Shown here piece by piece: positions 34,612-44,688 of a stretch of 64,000 nucleotides of DNA. Numbering within the stretch: the first letter of the stretch is position 1; each line of letters begins with the position of its first letter. The position numbers and the translations under genes were made by a program. Location of the stretch: assembly GCA_025464995.1 (NCBI GenBank), contig JAODMO010000003.1:1-64000 (forward strand), given 5' to 3'. The stretch is from Microbacteriaceae bacterium (lineage in GTDB: Bacteria; Actinomycetota; Actinomycetes; Actinomycetales; Microbacteriaceae). The notes under the pieces were generated by a model. It saw nothing but the letters and a program-made list of their open reading frames with translations. It was not told the origin of the DNA and did no database searches.

Positions 34612-37304
34612 GATTCGAGATCAACGGCGCGGGGGTCGAGGCCCACCCGCTGCCCGGCCAGGTGCTGCGCACGGTGCTGCGTGACCTCGAGCACTTCGAG
34701 GTGAAGAAGGGCTGCGACGCCGGCGACTGCGGCGCGTGCACCGTGCTGCTCGGCGGCGAGCCGATCCACTCCTGCATCTACCCCGCGCACCGCCTCGAGG
34801 GCGCGAGCGTCACCACCGTCGCAGGCCTCGGCACACCCGAACATCCGCACCCGGTGCAGCAGGGCTTCGTCGACGCGGGCGGCTTCCAGTGCGGATTCTG
34901 CACCGCCGGCATGATCGTGACCGCGTCGACCTTCAGCGAGGAGGACAAGCACGACCTCCCCCGGCTGCTCAAGGGCAACCTGTGTCGCTGCACCGGCTAC
35001 CGCTCGATCCGCGACGCGATCTGCGGCGTGCGCAACACCGAGGCGGCTCCGCCGGGAGACGCAGCGGGGCGTTCGGTCAAGGCGCCCGCCGGCATGCGCA
35101 TCGCGACGGGCAGGGAGGAGTACACGCTCGACGCCCGCACCACGGCGGTGCTGCACGTGGCTGTGCTGAAGAGCCCGCATGCGCACGCCCGCATCATCCA
35201 CGTCGACACGACCGCCGCCCTTGCCCTGCCCGGCGTCCAGGCGGTGCTCACCCACCACGACTCGCCGTCGACGCTGTTCTCCACCGGACGCCACGAGATG
35301 CGCACCGACGACCCCGACGACACGCTCGTCTTCGACCCGGTGCTGCGGTTCCGCGGCCAGCGCGTCGCGGCGGTCGTCGCCGACACGGTGGCGATCGCGC
35401 AACTGGCCCTCGACGCCATCCGCGTGGAGTACGAGCTGCTGCCCGCGGTGTTCGACGCCGACGCCGCCCGCACCCCCGGGGCTCCCCTGCTGCACGGCGA
35501 GAAGGGTCCGGAGAGCCGCATCGACGAGCCGAGCCGTAACGTGCTGGCCCAGATGCACTCAGAGATGGGCGACGTCGACGCCGCACTCGCCGCCGCCGAC
35601 GCTGTCGTGACGGGAACCTGGCGCACCCAGCGCGTCAGCCAGGCGGCACTCGAGACGCACGCGACCCGCGGATGGCTCGACGCCGACGGGCGCCTCGTGC
35701 TGCGCACCAGCTCGCAGGTTCCGTACCTGGTGCGCGACGAGCTGTGCCACATCTTCGACCTGCCCACCGATCGCGTGCGCGTCTTCACCGCCCGAGTCGG
35801 CGGCGGGTTCGGCGGAAAACAGGAGCTGTTCACCGAAGACATCGTGACGCTCGCGGTGCTCAAGACCGGGCGGCCGGTGCAGTTCGAGTTCACGCGTGCC
35901 GATGAGTTCACCATCGCGAGCCCGCGGCACCCCATGCGCATCGGCGTCACGCTGGGCGCGACGAGTGACGGCACCCTCACCGCGATGGCCGTCGACGAGC
36001 TCTCCGACACCGGCGCCTACGGCAATCACGGCATCGGCGTGATGTTCCACAGCATCCACGAGTCGACCAGCATCTACCGCTGCGCCAACAAGCGCATCGA
36101 CGCCGAGTCGGTGTACACGAACAACCTCCCGTCCGGCGCCTTCCGCGGGTACGGCCTCGGGCAGGTGATCTTCGCGATCGAGTCGGCTATGGACGAGCTG
36201 GCGCGCGAGCTCGGCATGACGCCGTTCGAACTACGCCGGCGCAACGTCATCGTCCCGGGCGACGCGCTCATCGTCACCGACCCCGACATCGAGACCGACC
36301 TCGTCGTCGGCAGCTACGGGCTCGACCAGTGCATCGACCTCGTCGAGCAGGCGCTCTCCCGCGGTGGCTCACTGGACGCGCCGGTCGGCCCGTCGTGGTC
36401 GGTGGGCACGGGGCTCGGCATCGCCATGATCGCTACCGTTCCCCCTCGCGGGCATTTCGCCGACACATCCATCGCCCTGCTCCCCGACGGCACCTTCGAG
36501 ATCGGCGTCGGCACCGCGGAGTTCGGCAACGGCACGACGACCGTGCACACCCAGCTCGCAGCAACGGCTCTCGGCACGACCGTCGAGCACGTGCGCATCC
36601 GGCAGTCGGACACCGACGTGGCGCGCTACGACACGGGCGCGTTCGGTTCGGCGGGCGTCGTCGTCGCGGGCAAGGCCCTGCTCGCGGCGTCGACGAAGCT
36701 CGGCGCGATGATGGTCGAGCGGGCCGTGGAGGTCGCGGGCAGCGAGGGCATCCGCTCGGTCGTCGAGGGCGGCGTGCGCGTGGGCGACCGGTTCGTCGCG
36801 GCATCCGAATTGCTCGCCCCCGGGCCGCTCGTCGCCGACGGCAGCCACGACGGCACGCCGCGGTCGGTCGCCTTCAACGTGCACGCATTCCGCGTGGCCG
36901 TCGACTCGGCGACCGGCGAGGTGCGCATCCTGCAGTCGGTGCAGGCGGCGGATGCAGGCACGGTGCTGAATCCCGAACAGCTTCGCGGACAGGTGGAGGG
37001 CGGCACCGCGCAGGCGATCGGCACCGCGCTCTACGAGGAGATGCTGCTCGACGGCGAGGGTCGCGTCACCACGACGGCGTTCCGCAACTACCACGTGCCC
37101 CAGTTCGGCGACATCCCGGAGACGGAAGTGTACTTCGCGACGACCTACGACGATATGGGGCCTCTCGGCGCCAAGTCGATGAGCGAGGCGCCGTACAACC
37201 CGGTCGCCCCGGCGCTCGCCAACGCGGTGCGCGACGCCATCGGGGTGCGGCCATACGGGCTGCCGATGTCGCGCGACCGCGTGTGGAGGCTGCTGAACAC
37301 GTAG
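34608..37304 (+). CDS. Xanthine dehydrogenase, fused 2Fe-2S and molybdopterin subunits
   Basis: This 898-aa fusion oxidises hypoxanthine/xanthine to urate. Residues 1-150 hold two [2Fe-2S] clusters: C36, C41, C44, C56 (GCDAGDCGACTV) and C94, C97, C125, C127 (QCGFCTAG, NLCRCTGYR). Residues from about 165 form the molybdopterin domain, with VGGGFGGKQELF, GAFRGYGLGQ, the EFGNGTTTVHTQ region and GAKSMSEAPYNPV, where E of MSEAP fits the catalytic glutamate. The small and large subunits are usually separate polypeptides in bacteria, with several fusion exceptions. The GTG start overlaps the FAD-subunit stop. Confidence 0.92.
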   Translation: MRFEINGAGVEAHPLPGQVLRTVLRDLEHFEVKKGCDAGDCGACTVLLGGEPIHSCIYPAHRLEGASVTTVAGLGTPEHPHPVQQGFVDAGGFQCGFCTAGMIVTASTFSEEDKHDLPRLLKGNLCRCTGYRSIRDAICGVRNTEAAPPGDAAGRSVKAPAGMRIATGREEYTLDARTTAVLHVAVLKSPHAHARIIHVDTTAALALPGVQAVLTHHDSPSTLFSTGRHEMRTDDPDDTLVFDPVLRFRGQRVAAVVADTVAIAQLALDAIRVEYELLPAVFDADAARTPGAPLLHGEKGPESRIDEPSRNVLAQMHSEMGDVDAALAAADAVVTGTWRTQRVSQAALETHATRGWLDADGRLVLRTSSQVPYLVRDELCHIFDLPTDRVRVFTARVGGGFGGKQELFTEDIVTLAVLKTGRPVQFEFTRADEFTIASPRHPMRIGVTLGATSDGTLTAMAVDELSDTGAYGNHGIGVMFHSIHESTSIYRCANKRIDAESVYTNNLPSGAFRGYGLGQVIFAIESAMDELARELGMTPFELRRRNVIVPGDALIVTDPDIETDLVVGSYGLDQCIDLVEQALSRGGSLDAPVGPSWSVGTGLGIAMIATVPPRGHFADTSIALLPDGTFEIGVGTAEFGNGTTTVHTQLAATALGTTVEHVRIRQSDTDVARYDTGAFGSAGVVVAGKALLAASTKLGAMMVERAVEVAGSEGIRSVVEGGVRVGDRFVAASELLAPGPLVADGSHDGTPRSVAFNVHAFRVAVDSATGEVRILQSVQAADAGTVLNPEQLRGQVEGGTAQAIGTALYEEMLLDGEGRVTTTAFRNYHVPQFGDIPETEVYFATTYDDMGPLGAKSMSEAPYNPVAPALANAVRDAIGVRPYGLPMSRDRVWRLLNT

Positions 37305-37427
37305 GAGTGCGACATCCGCGATGCCGCCCCGGAGCGGCTGCAACCGGCGCTGGTCTTCGCGAGTCGGCAAGCTTCGCTCTCGTCGCGCCCGCGACGGCCG
37401 CCGACGACACTCGACGGGCCTGGAAGC

Positions 37428-37754
37428 CTACGTGATGTCGCCGAACAGCGGTTTCTCGGGCGCCTTCTTGCCGGTCTCGCGCTCCCACGACTCGAGCTGC
37501 TGGGCGAGCGCCTTGGCGAGCTCGAACACCTGCTCCGGGGGAATGCGGATGCGGCTCACCACCTGCCCGGGCACGAGGATCGTCTCGGCGCCCGACTCGT
37601 CGGTGGTCGGCTGGGGCGGCTGGGTGAGTGCGACGAAGTCCATCACGAAGACGTTGGGCGTGTGCCACACGCTCGCGAAGTCGGCGAAGAGCCCGGCGAC
37701 CGCCGTGGGCGGCAGGTCGATCTTGAACGTGCGCGGGGTCTCGTTTTCTGACAT
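37428..37754 (-). CDS. DUF3467 domain protein
   Basis: This 108-aa protein has residues 18-95 (VAGLFADFASVWHTPNVFVM then DFVALTQPP, followed by SRIRIPPEQVFELAKALAQQ) matching the small DUF3467 family, of unknown function. The ATG at 37754 is 5 nt past the xdhC-like stop, so it is probably cotranscribed, although DUF3467 genes are not specific to purine loci. Confidence 0.85.
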   Translation of the reverse strand: MSENETPRTFKIDLPPTAVAGLFADFASVWHTPNVFVMDFVALTQPPQPTTDESGAETILVPGQVVSRIRIPPEQVFELAKALAQQLESWERETGKKAPEKPLFGDIT

Positions 37755-37759
37755 GAGCG

Positions 37760-38794
37760 TCAGTCTAGGAGCGCGCGCGCGTGCTTCGATTCGTGGATGC
37801 TGCCGCTCGACTCCCGCAGCGGCCCGCCGGCCGCCCCGCCGCGCTGTGCGATCACCTCGGCGAGAATCGAGACCGCGGTCTCCTCGGGCGTGCTCGCACC
37901 GATGTCGAGCCCGATCGGGGAGTGGAGTCGCGCGATCGCGTGTTCGCTCACGCCCCGGTCGCGCAGTGAAGCGACCCGCCGGTCGTGGGTGCGGCGCGAT
38001 CCCATTGCGCCCACGAAGGCGACGGGGAGGGCCAGCGCCTGCGCGATGATCTCCGCGTCGAAGCGGTCGTCGTGGGCGAGCACGCAGATGACGGCGCGGT
38101 CGTCGAGCTGCTGCTCGGCCAGCCACGTGGACGGCCACTGCACGACAACCTCGGCCAAGGGAAAGCGGGAGGCTGTCGCGAACAGGCCCCGAGGGTCGCA
38201 CACCGTCACACGGTAGCCGAGCGCCGCCGCGGCCGTCGCGAGGGCGGCCGAGAAGTCCATGGCTCCGATGACGATCATGCGCGGGGGCGCCGCCCACACC
38301 TCGAAGAACACGTCGACGAGGTCGGTGCCGCAGTCGATGGTCGCGAGCGCCGTCTCGCCGAGCGTGACTCTCGCCGCGAGCTCGGCTGCGATGCGATTCG
38401 CGTGCCGCGTCGCGTCGCCGCTTATGACGGTCGCGATGCCGGAGGGTCGCCCGGCGCTCGCCTCGCGCAGCGCGTCGGCAATCGGCGCGGTGACGAGCGC
38501 GACGCGGATGCGCAGCTGGCCGCCGCACGTCAGCCCGACGGCGAAGGCGCTCTCGTCGCTGACGCCGTACTCGACGGTGCGCGGAATGCCGTCGGCAAGC
38601 ACCGACTCGCACGTGTCGACGACGGCTCCTTCGACGCATCCGCCGGCGATCGAACCGATGACAGTCTCGCCGTCGTAGGCCATCGACGTGCCGACCGTGC
38701 GCGGAGCGCTGCCCTCGATCGACACCGCGGTCGCGACGGCGAAGTTGCGGCCCGCGGCGAGCCCAGCCAGCAGCCGATCGGCGATCTCGAACAT
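37760..38794 (-). CDS. xdhC: XdhC/CoxI-family molybdenum cofactor insertion protein
   Basis: This 344-aa protein has an N-terminal XdhC/CoxI domain (residues 10-75: GRNFAVATAVSIEGSAPRTV, then GSIAGGCVEGAVVD, with the conserved cysteine) and a C-terminal Rossmann domain (MIVIGAMDFSAALATAAAALGY, FVGAMGSRRTHDRR, and LHSPIGLDIGASTPEETAVS). XdhC proteins bind and sulphurate the molybdenum cofactor before insertion into xanthine dehydrogenase. It is convergent with the xdh operon, which it presumably serves. Confidence 0.92.
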   Translation of the reverse strand: MFEIADRLLAGLAAGRNFAVATAVSIEGSAPRTVGTSMAYDGETVIGSIAGGCVEGAVVDTCESVLADGIPRTVEYGVSDESAFAVGLTCGGQLRIRVALVTAPIADALREASAGRPSGIATVISGDATRHANRIAAELAARVTLGETALATIDCGTDLVDVFFEVWAAPPRMIVIGAMDFSAALATAAAALGYRVTVCDPRGLFATASRFPLAEVVVQWPSTWLAEQQLDDRAVICVLAHDDRFDAEIIAQALALPVAFVGAMGSRRTHDRRVASLRDRGVSEHAIARLHSPIGLDIGASTPEETAVSILAEVIAQRGGAAGGPLRESSGSIHESKHARALLD

Positions 38795-38869
38795 GCCATC
38801 AGCCTCCCACACCACTGTTTCGGCCGTGTCACGGATGCATATCGCGCGTCGGCCGGCCGCCGGTGAAGC

Positions 38870-38920
38870 GGGGCAAGGTTCCGTTGCTGCGGGCACGCGT
38901 GAACGACGGATGTTTGCCCC
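38870..38920. repeat. Intergenic inverted repeat
   Basis: GGGGCAA-GGTT-CCGTTG (38870-38886) pairs with CGACGG-ATGT-TTGCCCC (38904-38920). The outer 7 bp are perfect; the inner 6 bp have one G-T pair. It is in the gap between the SDR stop and the xdhC start. It shows the same two-step architecture as the hairpin at 6131. No T-tract is present. Confidence 0.8.
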
Positions 38921-38967
38921 ACTGCTCGACAGCGCACCCCAGCCAGTGGCACCCGCAACAGTCGCGC

Positions 38968-39786
38968 CTAGGAGTGGACCAGCGCCGAGCTCCGCTCCCA
39001 CAGCGTCGCGGCGAGCGCGGCATCGTCCGCCTGGGGATGCGTGCGGTCGACAACGCGCTTCGTGTAGAAGCCGCCGTTCTCCCAGTCGGTGCCGGGCGTC
39101 GTCGACGCGAGCCAGAGGAGGGTGTCCGCACCCTTCTCCGGGCTGAGCAGGAAGCGCCCGAACATGCGGTACATCACGCGCATCGGGCTCGTCGAGCCCT
39201 TCGCGAAGCTCGTGCCGACGACGCCCGGGTGGAACGCGGCGGTCGAGATCCCCGAGTCGCCGAACCGCCGGGCCAGCTCACGCGTGAACAGGATGGTGGC
39301 GAGCTTCGAGTCGCCGTACGCCTTGTTCGGCGTGTACGACTTGGCGTTGCCGAGGTCGTCGATGTCGATGTCGCCGAAGATCCGGGCGGCCGCGCTCGAC
39401 GTGTTGATGACAGATGCGCGGTTCTCCACGAGCCTCGGCAGGAGGAGTGTCGTGAGCAGGAACGGCGCCAGGTGGTTCACCTGCAAGGTCTTCTCGAAGC
39501 CATCCGTCGTCACCTGCCTCTCGGCCATGATGCCGCCGGCGTTGTTGGCGAGCACGTCGATGCGCTGGTGCCCCTCGAGGAGGGTTGCGGCGAGCTCGCG
39601 AACCTCCTCGAGGCGGGAGAAGTCGGTCACGTGGTGCTCGGCGCGCAACTCCCGACCGATCGCGGCGGTCTTCTGCGGCGACCGGCCGACGAGCACGACC
39701 GTATCGCCCGCGGCCTTGAGCACTCGAGCCGCCGCCGCGCCGATGCCGTCGCTCGCTCCTGTGATGATTACGGTTCTGCCGGCCAC
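38968..39786 (-). CDS. Short-chain dehydrogenase/reductase
   Basis: This 272-aa classical SDR has a Rossmann glycine motif ITGASDGIGAAAARV (residues 8-22), the NNAGG motif, catalytic Ser in NTSSAAARIF, and YGDSKLATILF carrying the YxxxK pair. The C-terminal half resembles WW-domain oxidoreductase/retinol-dehydrogenase-like SDRs. The GTG start follows AAGGGGACC. It lies 45 nt after the alpha/beta hydrolase, probably in one operon. Substrate unknown. Confidence 0.9.
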   Translation of the reverse strand: MAGRTVIITGASDGIGAAAARVLKAAGDTVVLVGRSPQKTAAIGRELRAEHHVTDFSRLEEVRELAATLLEGHQRIDVLANNAGGIMAERQVTTDGFEKTLQVNHLAPFLLTTLLLPRLVENRASVINTSSAAARIFGDIDIDDLGNAKSYTPNKAYGDSKLATILFTRELARRFGDSGISTAAFHPGVVGTSFAKGSTSPMRVMYRMFGRFLLSPEKGADTLLWLASTTPGTDWENGGFYTKRVVDRTHPQADDAALAATLWERSSALVHS

Positions 39787-39831
39787 GTGGTCCCCTTGGT
39801 CGATGAGTGGCCGCCAGCGGCCGTGGACAGA

Positions 39832-41180
<1,349 letters not shown>

Positions 41181-41210
41181 CTCACGGCCGCCACCCGGTA
41201 CCGTGAACGA

Positions 41211-42548
41211 ATGACTCACACCTTCGACCTGGTCGTGCGCGCCGACTACGTTCTCATCGGCGCAAACTGGCGCGCCGCAGAGATCGGCATCACCGACGGC
41301 GTCATCGCCGCGATCAGTGGCGGGCCGCTGGATGGCGCGGACGTCATCACGCTCGCCGCCGACGAGGTGCTCATCCCGGGCCTGGCCGACACGCACGTGC
41401 ACGTCAACGAACCGGGCCGTACCGAGTGGGAGGGCTTCGCGAGCGCGACGAGGGCCGCAGCCGCGGGCGGCGTCACGACCATCATCGACATGCCGCTCAA
41501 CAGCATCCCCGCCACGATCACCTTCGAGGCCCTCCTCGCCAAGCGGGCGGTCGCGCGCGACAAGTCCGTCGTCGACGTCGGCTTCTGGGGCGGCGCCGTG
41601 CCCGAGAACCTCGGCACGCTGCGCGAGCTTCACGACGCCGGCGTCTTCGGCTTCAAGGCGTTCCTCGCGCCATCCGGAGTCGACGAATTCGGCCACCTCG
41701 ACGCCGATCAGCTCGAGGCGGCGCTCGAGGAGATCGCCGGCTTCGACGGGCTGCTCATCGTGCACGCCGAAGACCCCGCGGTGCTCGACGCGAGCGCCAA
41801 CGACGGTGGGCGAGACTACCACCGTTTCGTCGAATCGCGACCGGATGCTGCGGAGACAACAGCGATCGACCGGGTGATCGCGGGCGTGCGCCGCACGGGG
41901 GCTCGCGCCCACATCCTGCACCTCTCCTCGGCGGCGGCCCTGCCCGCGCTCCGCGCCGCTCGAGCGGAGGGGCTGCGTATCACGGTCGAGACGTGCCCGC
42001 ACTACCTCACGATGAGCGAGGAGCAGATCGCCGAGGGCGCCACCGAGTTCAAGTGCTGCCCACCCATCCGCGACGATGCGAACCGCGACGCGCTCTGGCA
42101 GGCGCTGCTCGACGGCGACATCGACATCATCGTCACCGACCACTCCCCCTCCACGCCCGACCTGAAGTTCGCACACGGCGGCGACTTCGGTCGCGCGTGG
42201 GGCGGCATCGCGGGGCTGCAGACCGGGCTTGCCGCGGTCTGGACGGAGGCCGCGCGCCGCGACATCCCGCTCGAACGCGTGATCGGATGGATGTCGTCGG
42301 CCACCGCGCGCTTCGCGGGGTTGGCGGGCAAGGGCGGCATCGCGGTCGGCGCCGACGCCGACCTGGTCGCGTTCGCCCCCGACGAGACGTTCACCGTGCA
42401 CGCTCGCGAACTCCTGCACAAGAACCCGGTGAGTGCCTACGACGGGCGCGAGCTGCGCGGAGTCGTCCGCCAGACGCTGCTCGCGGGGCGTCGAGTGTCG
42501 GTGGCGCCGGATGCCGCTGCCGGCGGACGGCTGCTGACCGCCCGCTGA
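41211..42548 (+). CDS. allB: Allantoinase
   Basis: This 445-aa cyclic amidohydrolase opens allantoin to allantoate. Metal ligands H62 and H64 are in LADTHVHVNEPGR, the carbamylated lysine in FGFKAFLAPSGV, histidines in VHAEDP and ILHLSS, and the catalytic Asp in VTDHSP. FKCCPPIRDDANRDALW is typical of allantoinases rather than dihydroorotases. The length is standard. It is on the plus strand downstream of the pseudogenes, without an evident Shine-Dalgarno sequence. Confidence 0.94.
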   Translation: MTHTFDLVVRADYVLIGANWRAAEIGITDGVIAAISGGPLDGADVITLAADEVLIPGLADTHVHVNEPGRTEWEGFASATRAAAAGGVTTIIDMPLNSIPATITFEALLAKRAVARDKSVVDVGFWGGAVPENLGTLRELHDAGVFGFKAFLAPSGVDEFGHLDADQLEAALEEIAGFDGLLIVHAEDPAVLDASANDGGRDYHRFVESRPDAAETTAIDRVIAGVRRTGARAHILHLSSAAALPALRAARAEGLRITVETCPHYLTMSEEQIAEGATEFKCCPPIRDDANRDALWQALLDGDIDIIVTDHSPSTPDLKFAHGGDFGRAWGGIAGLQTGLAAVWTEAARRDIPLERVIGWMSSATARFAGLAGKGGIAVGADADLVAFAPDETFTVHARELLHKNPVSAYDGRELRGVVRQTLLAGRRVSVAPDAAAGGRLLTAR

Positions 42549-42727
42549 CGTGCGGGCGGCGGTCGCTGCGGGCGAGTTGCAGCGGAGCGAGCATCCGCTC
42601 TTCAGGCCCCCAGAAGGTCGAAACGCTGCCTCGCCGCGATGAGCGCCCACGGCCCGGCGGCGCACCCCGCTGACGCCCCCAGCCCGCCGAAACACCCCGG
42701 TCACACGGCAGTGACAGAATCAGCGGC

Positions 42728-43636
42728 ATGGTAATAATCCTGGGCGACCACCAGTACGGCAAGGCCGAGAGCCGCGTGGTGCGCATCTATCGCGACGGTG
42801 CTCGCCACGATATCCGCGACCTCAATGTGAGCACCGCCCTGCGCGGCCCGTTCGACGCCGCGTACCTCGAAGGCGACCAGTCGAACGTGCTGCCCACCGA
42901 CACGCAGAAGAACGCCGCCTTCGCCTTCGCGAAGTCGCACGGCGTCGGCTCGATCGAAGACTTCGGCCTCGCTCTGGCCCGCCACTTCGTCACCGATGTG
43001 GCTCCCGTCGAGGGCGCGCGCATCGAGATCGAGGAGTACGCCTGGCAGCGCGCGGTCGTCGACGGAACCGAGCACGACCACACCTGGGTTCGGCGCGGGC
43101 AGGAGACGCGCACCGCTGCGGTCACGGTCGACGCGACGGGCGAGCACGTCATCGGCGGTTTCACCGACCTCGTGCTGCTCAAGTCGACCGGCAGTGAGTT
43201 CGCGGGCTTCCTCAAGAACGAGTACACGACGCTTCAGGAGACCCACGACCGTGTCATGGCGACATCCCTTGTCGCCCAGTGGCGTTTCGCCAGCAACGAC
43301 TTCTCGACGGTGGACATCGACTGGGACGACACGTACGCGGGAATCAAGCGCATCATCGTGAAACAGTTCGCGACGCTGCAGTCTCTCGCGCTGCAGCAGA
43401 CCCTGTGGCACATGGGCAAGGCGGTGCTCGAGGCGTATCCCGCGATCACCGAGATGCGCCTGAAGGCGCCGAACAAGCACCACTTCCCCGTCGACCTCGC
43501 CCCGTTCGGGCTCGAGAACCCGGGCGAGGTCTTCATCGCCGCCGACCGGCCGTACGGCCTCATCGAGGCGACCATCACCCGCGACGATGCTCCCGACGCT
43601 GGAGAGGCCTGGCGGATCTCGGCGGGTCGGGCATGA
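42728..43636 (+). CDS. pucL: Urate oxidase (uricase)
   Basis: This 302-aa cofactor-free oxidase converts urate to 5-hydroxyisourate. The N-terminal half has YGKAESRVVRIYRDG with the catalytic Lys and VLPTDTQKN with the catalytic Thr. The second half has HVIGGFTDLVLLKSTGSEFAGF, YTTLQETHDRVMATSL and PNKHHFPVDLAPFGLENPGEV, all uricase signatures. Product hydrolysis is provided by uraH and uraD 4 kb away. The stop overlaps the deaminase start by 4 nt (ATGA). Confidence 0.97.
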   Translation: MVIILGDHQYGKAESRVVRIYRDGARHDIRDLNVSTALRGPFDAAYLEGDQSNVLPTDTQKNAAFAFAKSHGVGSIEDFGLALARHFVTDVAPVEGARIEIEEYAWQRAVVDGTEHDHTWVRRGQETRTAAVTVDATGEHVIGGFTDLVLLKSTGSEFAGFLKNEYTTLQETHDRVMATSLVAQWRFASNDFSTVDIDWDDTYAGIKRIIVKQFATLQSLALQQTLWHMGKAVLEAYPAITEMRLKAPNKHHFPVDLAPFGLENPGEVFIAADRPYGLIEATITRDDAPDAGEAWRISAGRA

Positions 43637-44142
43637 GCATCTCCCTGGAACCGGCGGATGGTGCGGCCATCGCCGCCCTCGACGAGAAGTGGATCGCCCG
43701 GACGGTCGAGCTCGCGACCGAAAACGTCGCGAGCGGCGGCGGGCCATTCGGCGCCGTCGTCGTGCGCGATGGCCAACTCGTCGCGGAGGGACAGAACCGC
43801 GTCACCGCGAACCTCGACCCGACCGCGCACGCCGAGGTCACCGCCATCCGCGCCGCCTGCCAGGCCGTCGGCTCATTCTCCCTCGCGGGGATGACGCTCT
43901 ACACGTCGTGCGAACCGTGCCCCCTGTGCCTGTCTGCTGCTCTCTGGGCGCGCGTCGACCGCGTCGTCTACGCGGCCGACCGGCACGACGCGGCTCGAGG
44001 CGGCTTCGACGACCTCGAGTTCTACCGGCTGTTCGAGCGCGACCGTTCTACGTGGCACATGGCGATCGACGGCGTCCGTCCGGCGAACGCGCCCGCGCCA
44101 TTCGACGCGTGGTTGGCCAACGAGGCGCGAACCGACTACTGA
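43633..44142 (+). CDS. Nucleoside/guanine deaminase family protein
   Basis: This 169-aa zinc-dependent deaminase of the cytidine-deaminase fold has zinc ligands in TAHAEVTAIRAAC (HAE) and TSCEPCPLCLSA (PCxxC). ERDRSTWHMAIDGVRP near the C terminus and the GGGPFGAVVVRDGQ start resemble B. subtilis-type guanine deaminase (GuaD). With urate oxidase it would feed guanine into xanthine oxidation. The ATG at 43633 is coupled to pucL. Confidence 0.85.
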   Translation: MSISLEPADGAAIAALDEKWIARTVELATENVASGGGPFGAVVVRDGQLVAEGQNRVTANLDPTAHAEVTAIRAACQAVGSFSLAGMTLYTSCEPCPLCLSAALWARVDRVVYAADRHDAARGGFDDLEFYRLFERDRSTWHMAIDGVRPANAPAPFDAWLANEARTDY

Positions 44143-44181
44143 CGGCCGCCTTGGTGGTGTCGTCAAACCGGCCGCCGGCGC

Positions 44182-44688
44182 TCAGTCGCCTTCGCCAGAC
44201 CCGTTCTCGTCGTCGTCGTATTTTCTAGACTTCTTGTCCTTCTGCGCGTCGGCGGCGGCCTGCGCTGCGGCGGCATCCGCGGCTGCTTGGGCCTTCGCCG
44301 CGGCTCGGGCGTCAGCCGCGGCTTGGGCCTCCGCTGCGGCTTGGGCAGCGGCCGCGGCGGCGGCCGCAGCCTTGGCCGCGGCAGCCTCGGCGACGGCGAC
44401 GGCGGTGGTCAGGTCGGCACGCACGAGATCGATCGACGATCGGATGCTCGTGGAGCGCTTCTCGCTGACCTCGCCGTCGGCGACGGCGGAGTCGAGGGAG
44501 GCTTGCAACGCGTCCAGTTCCGCGAGCGCTGCCGACGGGTCGCCGGCCGCCGCGAGCTCCGCGACCTTCTGCACCGACGACTGCAGCGTCTGCGCGGCAT
44601 CCGGGCTCACGTCGGGCGTTCCGGCGCACCCGGTGAGTATTGTCGCGCACAGGGCCATGGCGAGCGTCGCCGTCACTAGTCGTTTCAC
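44182..44688 (-). CDS. Alanine-rich lipoprotein
   Basis: This 168-aa protein has a signal peptide (VKRLVTATLAMALCATILTG) ending in lipobox LTGC. A helical region with LDALQASLDSAVADGEVSEK follows, then about 60 residues of Ala/Gln/Lys repeats predicted as a long helix or coiled coil, and an acidic tail. Function unknown; it may span the cell wall or act as a sensor partner. The GTG start overlaps the kinase stop by 4 nt, so it is coupled to the Ser/Thr kinase. Confidence 0.8.
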   Translation of the reverse strand: MKRLVTATLAMALCATILTGCAGTPDVSPDAAQTLQSSVQKVAELAAAGDPSAALAELDALQASLDSAVADGEVSEKRSTSIRSSIDLVRADLTTAVAVAEAAAAKAAAAAAAAAQAAAEAQAAADARAAAKAQAAADAAAAQAAADAQKDKKSRKYDDDENGSGEGD

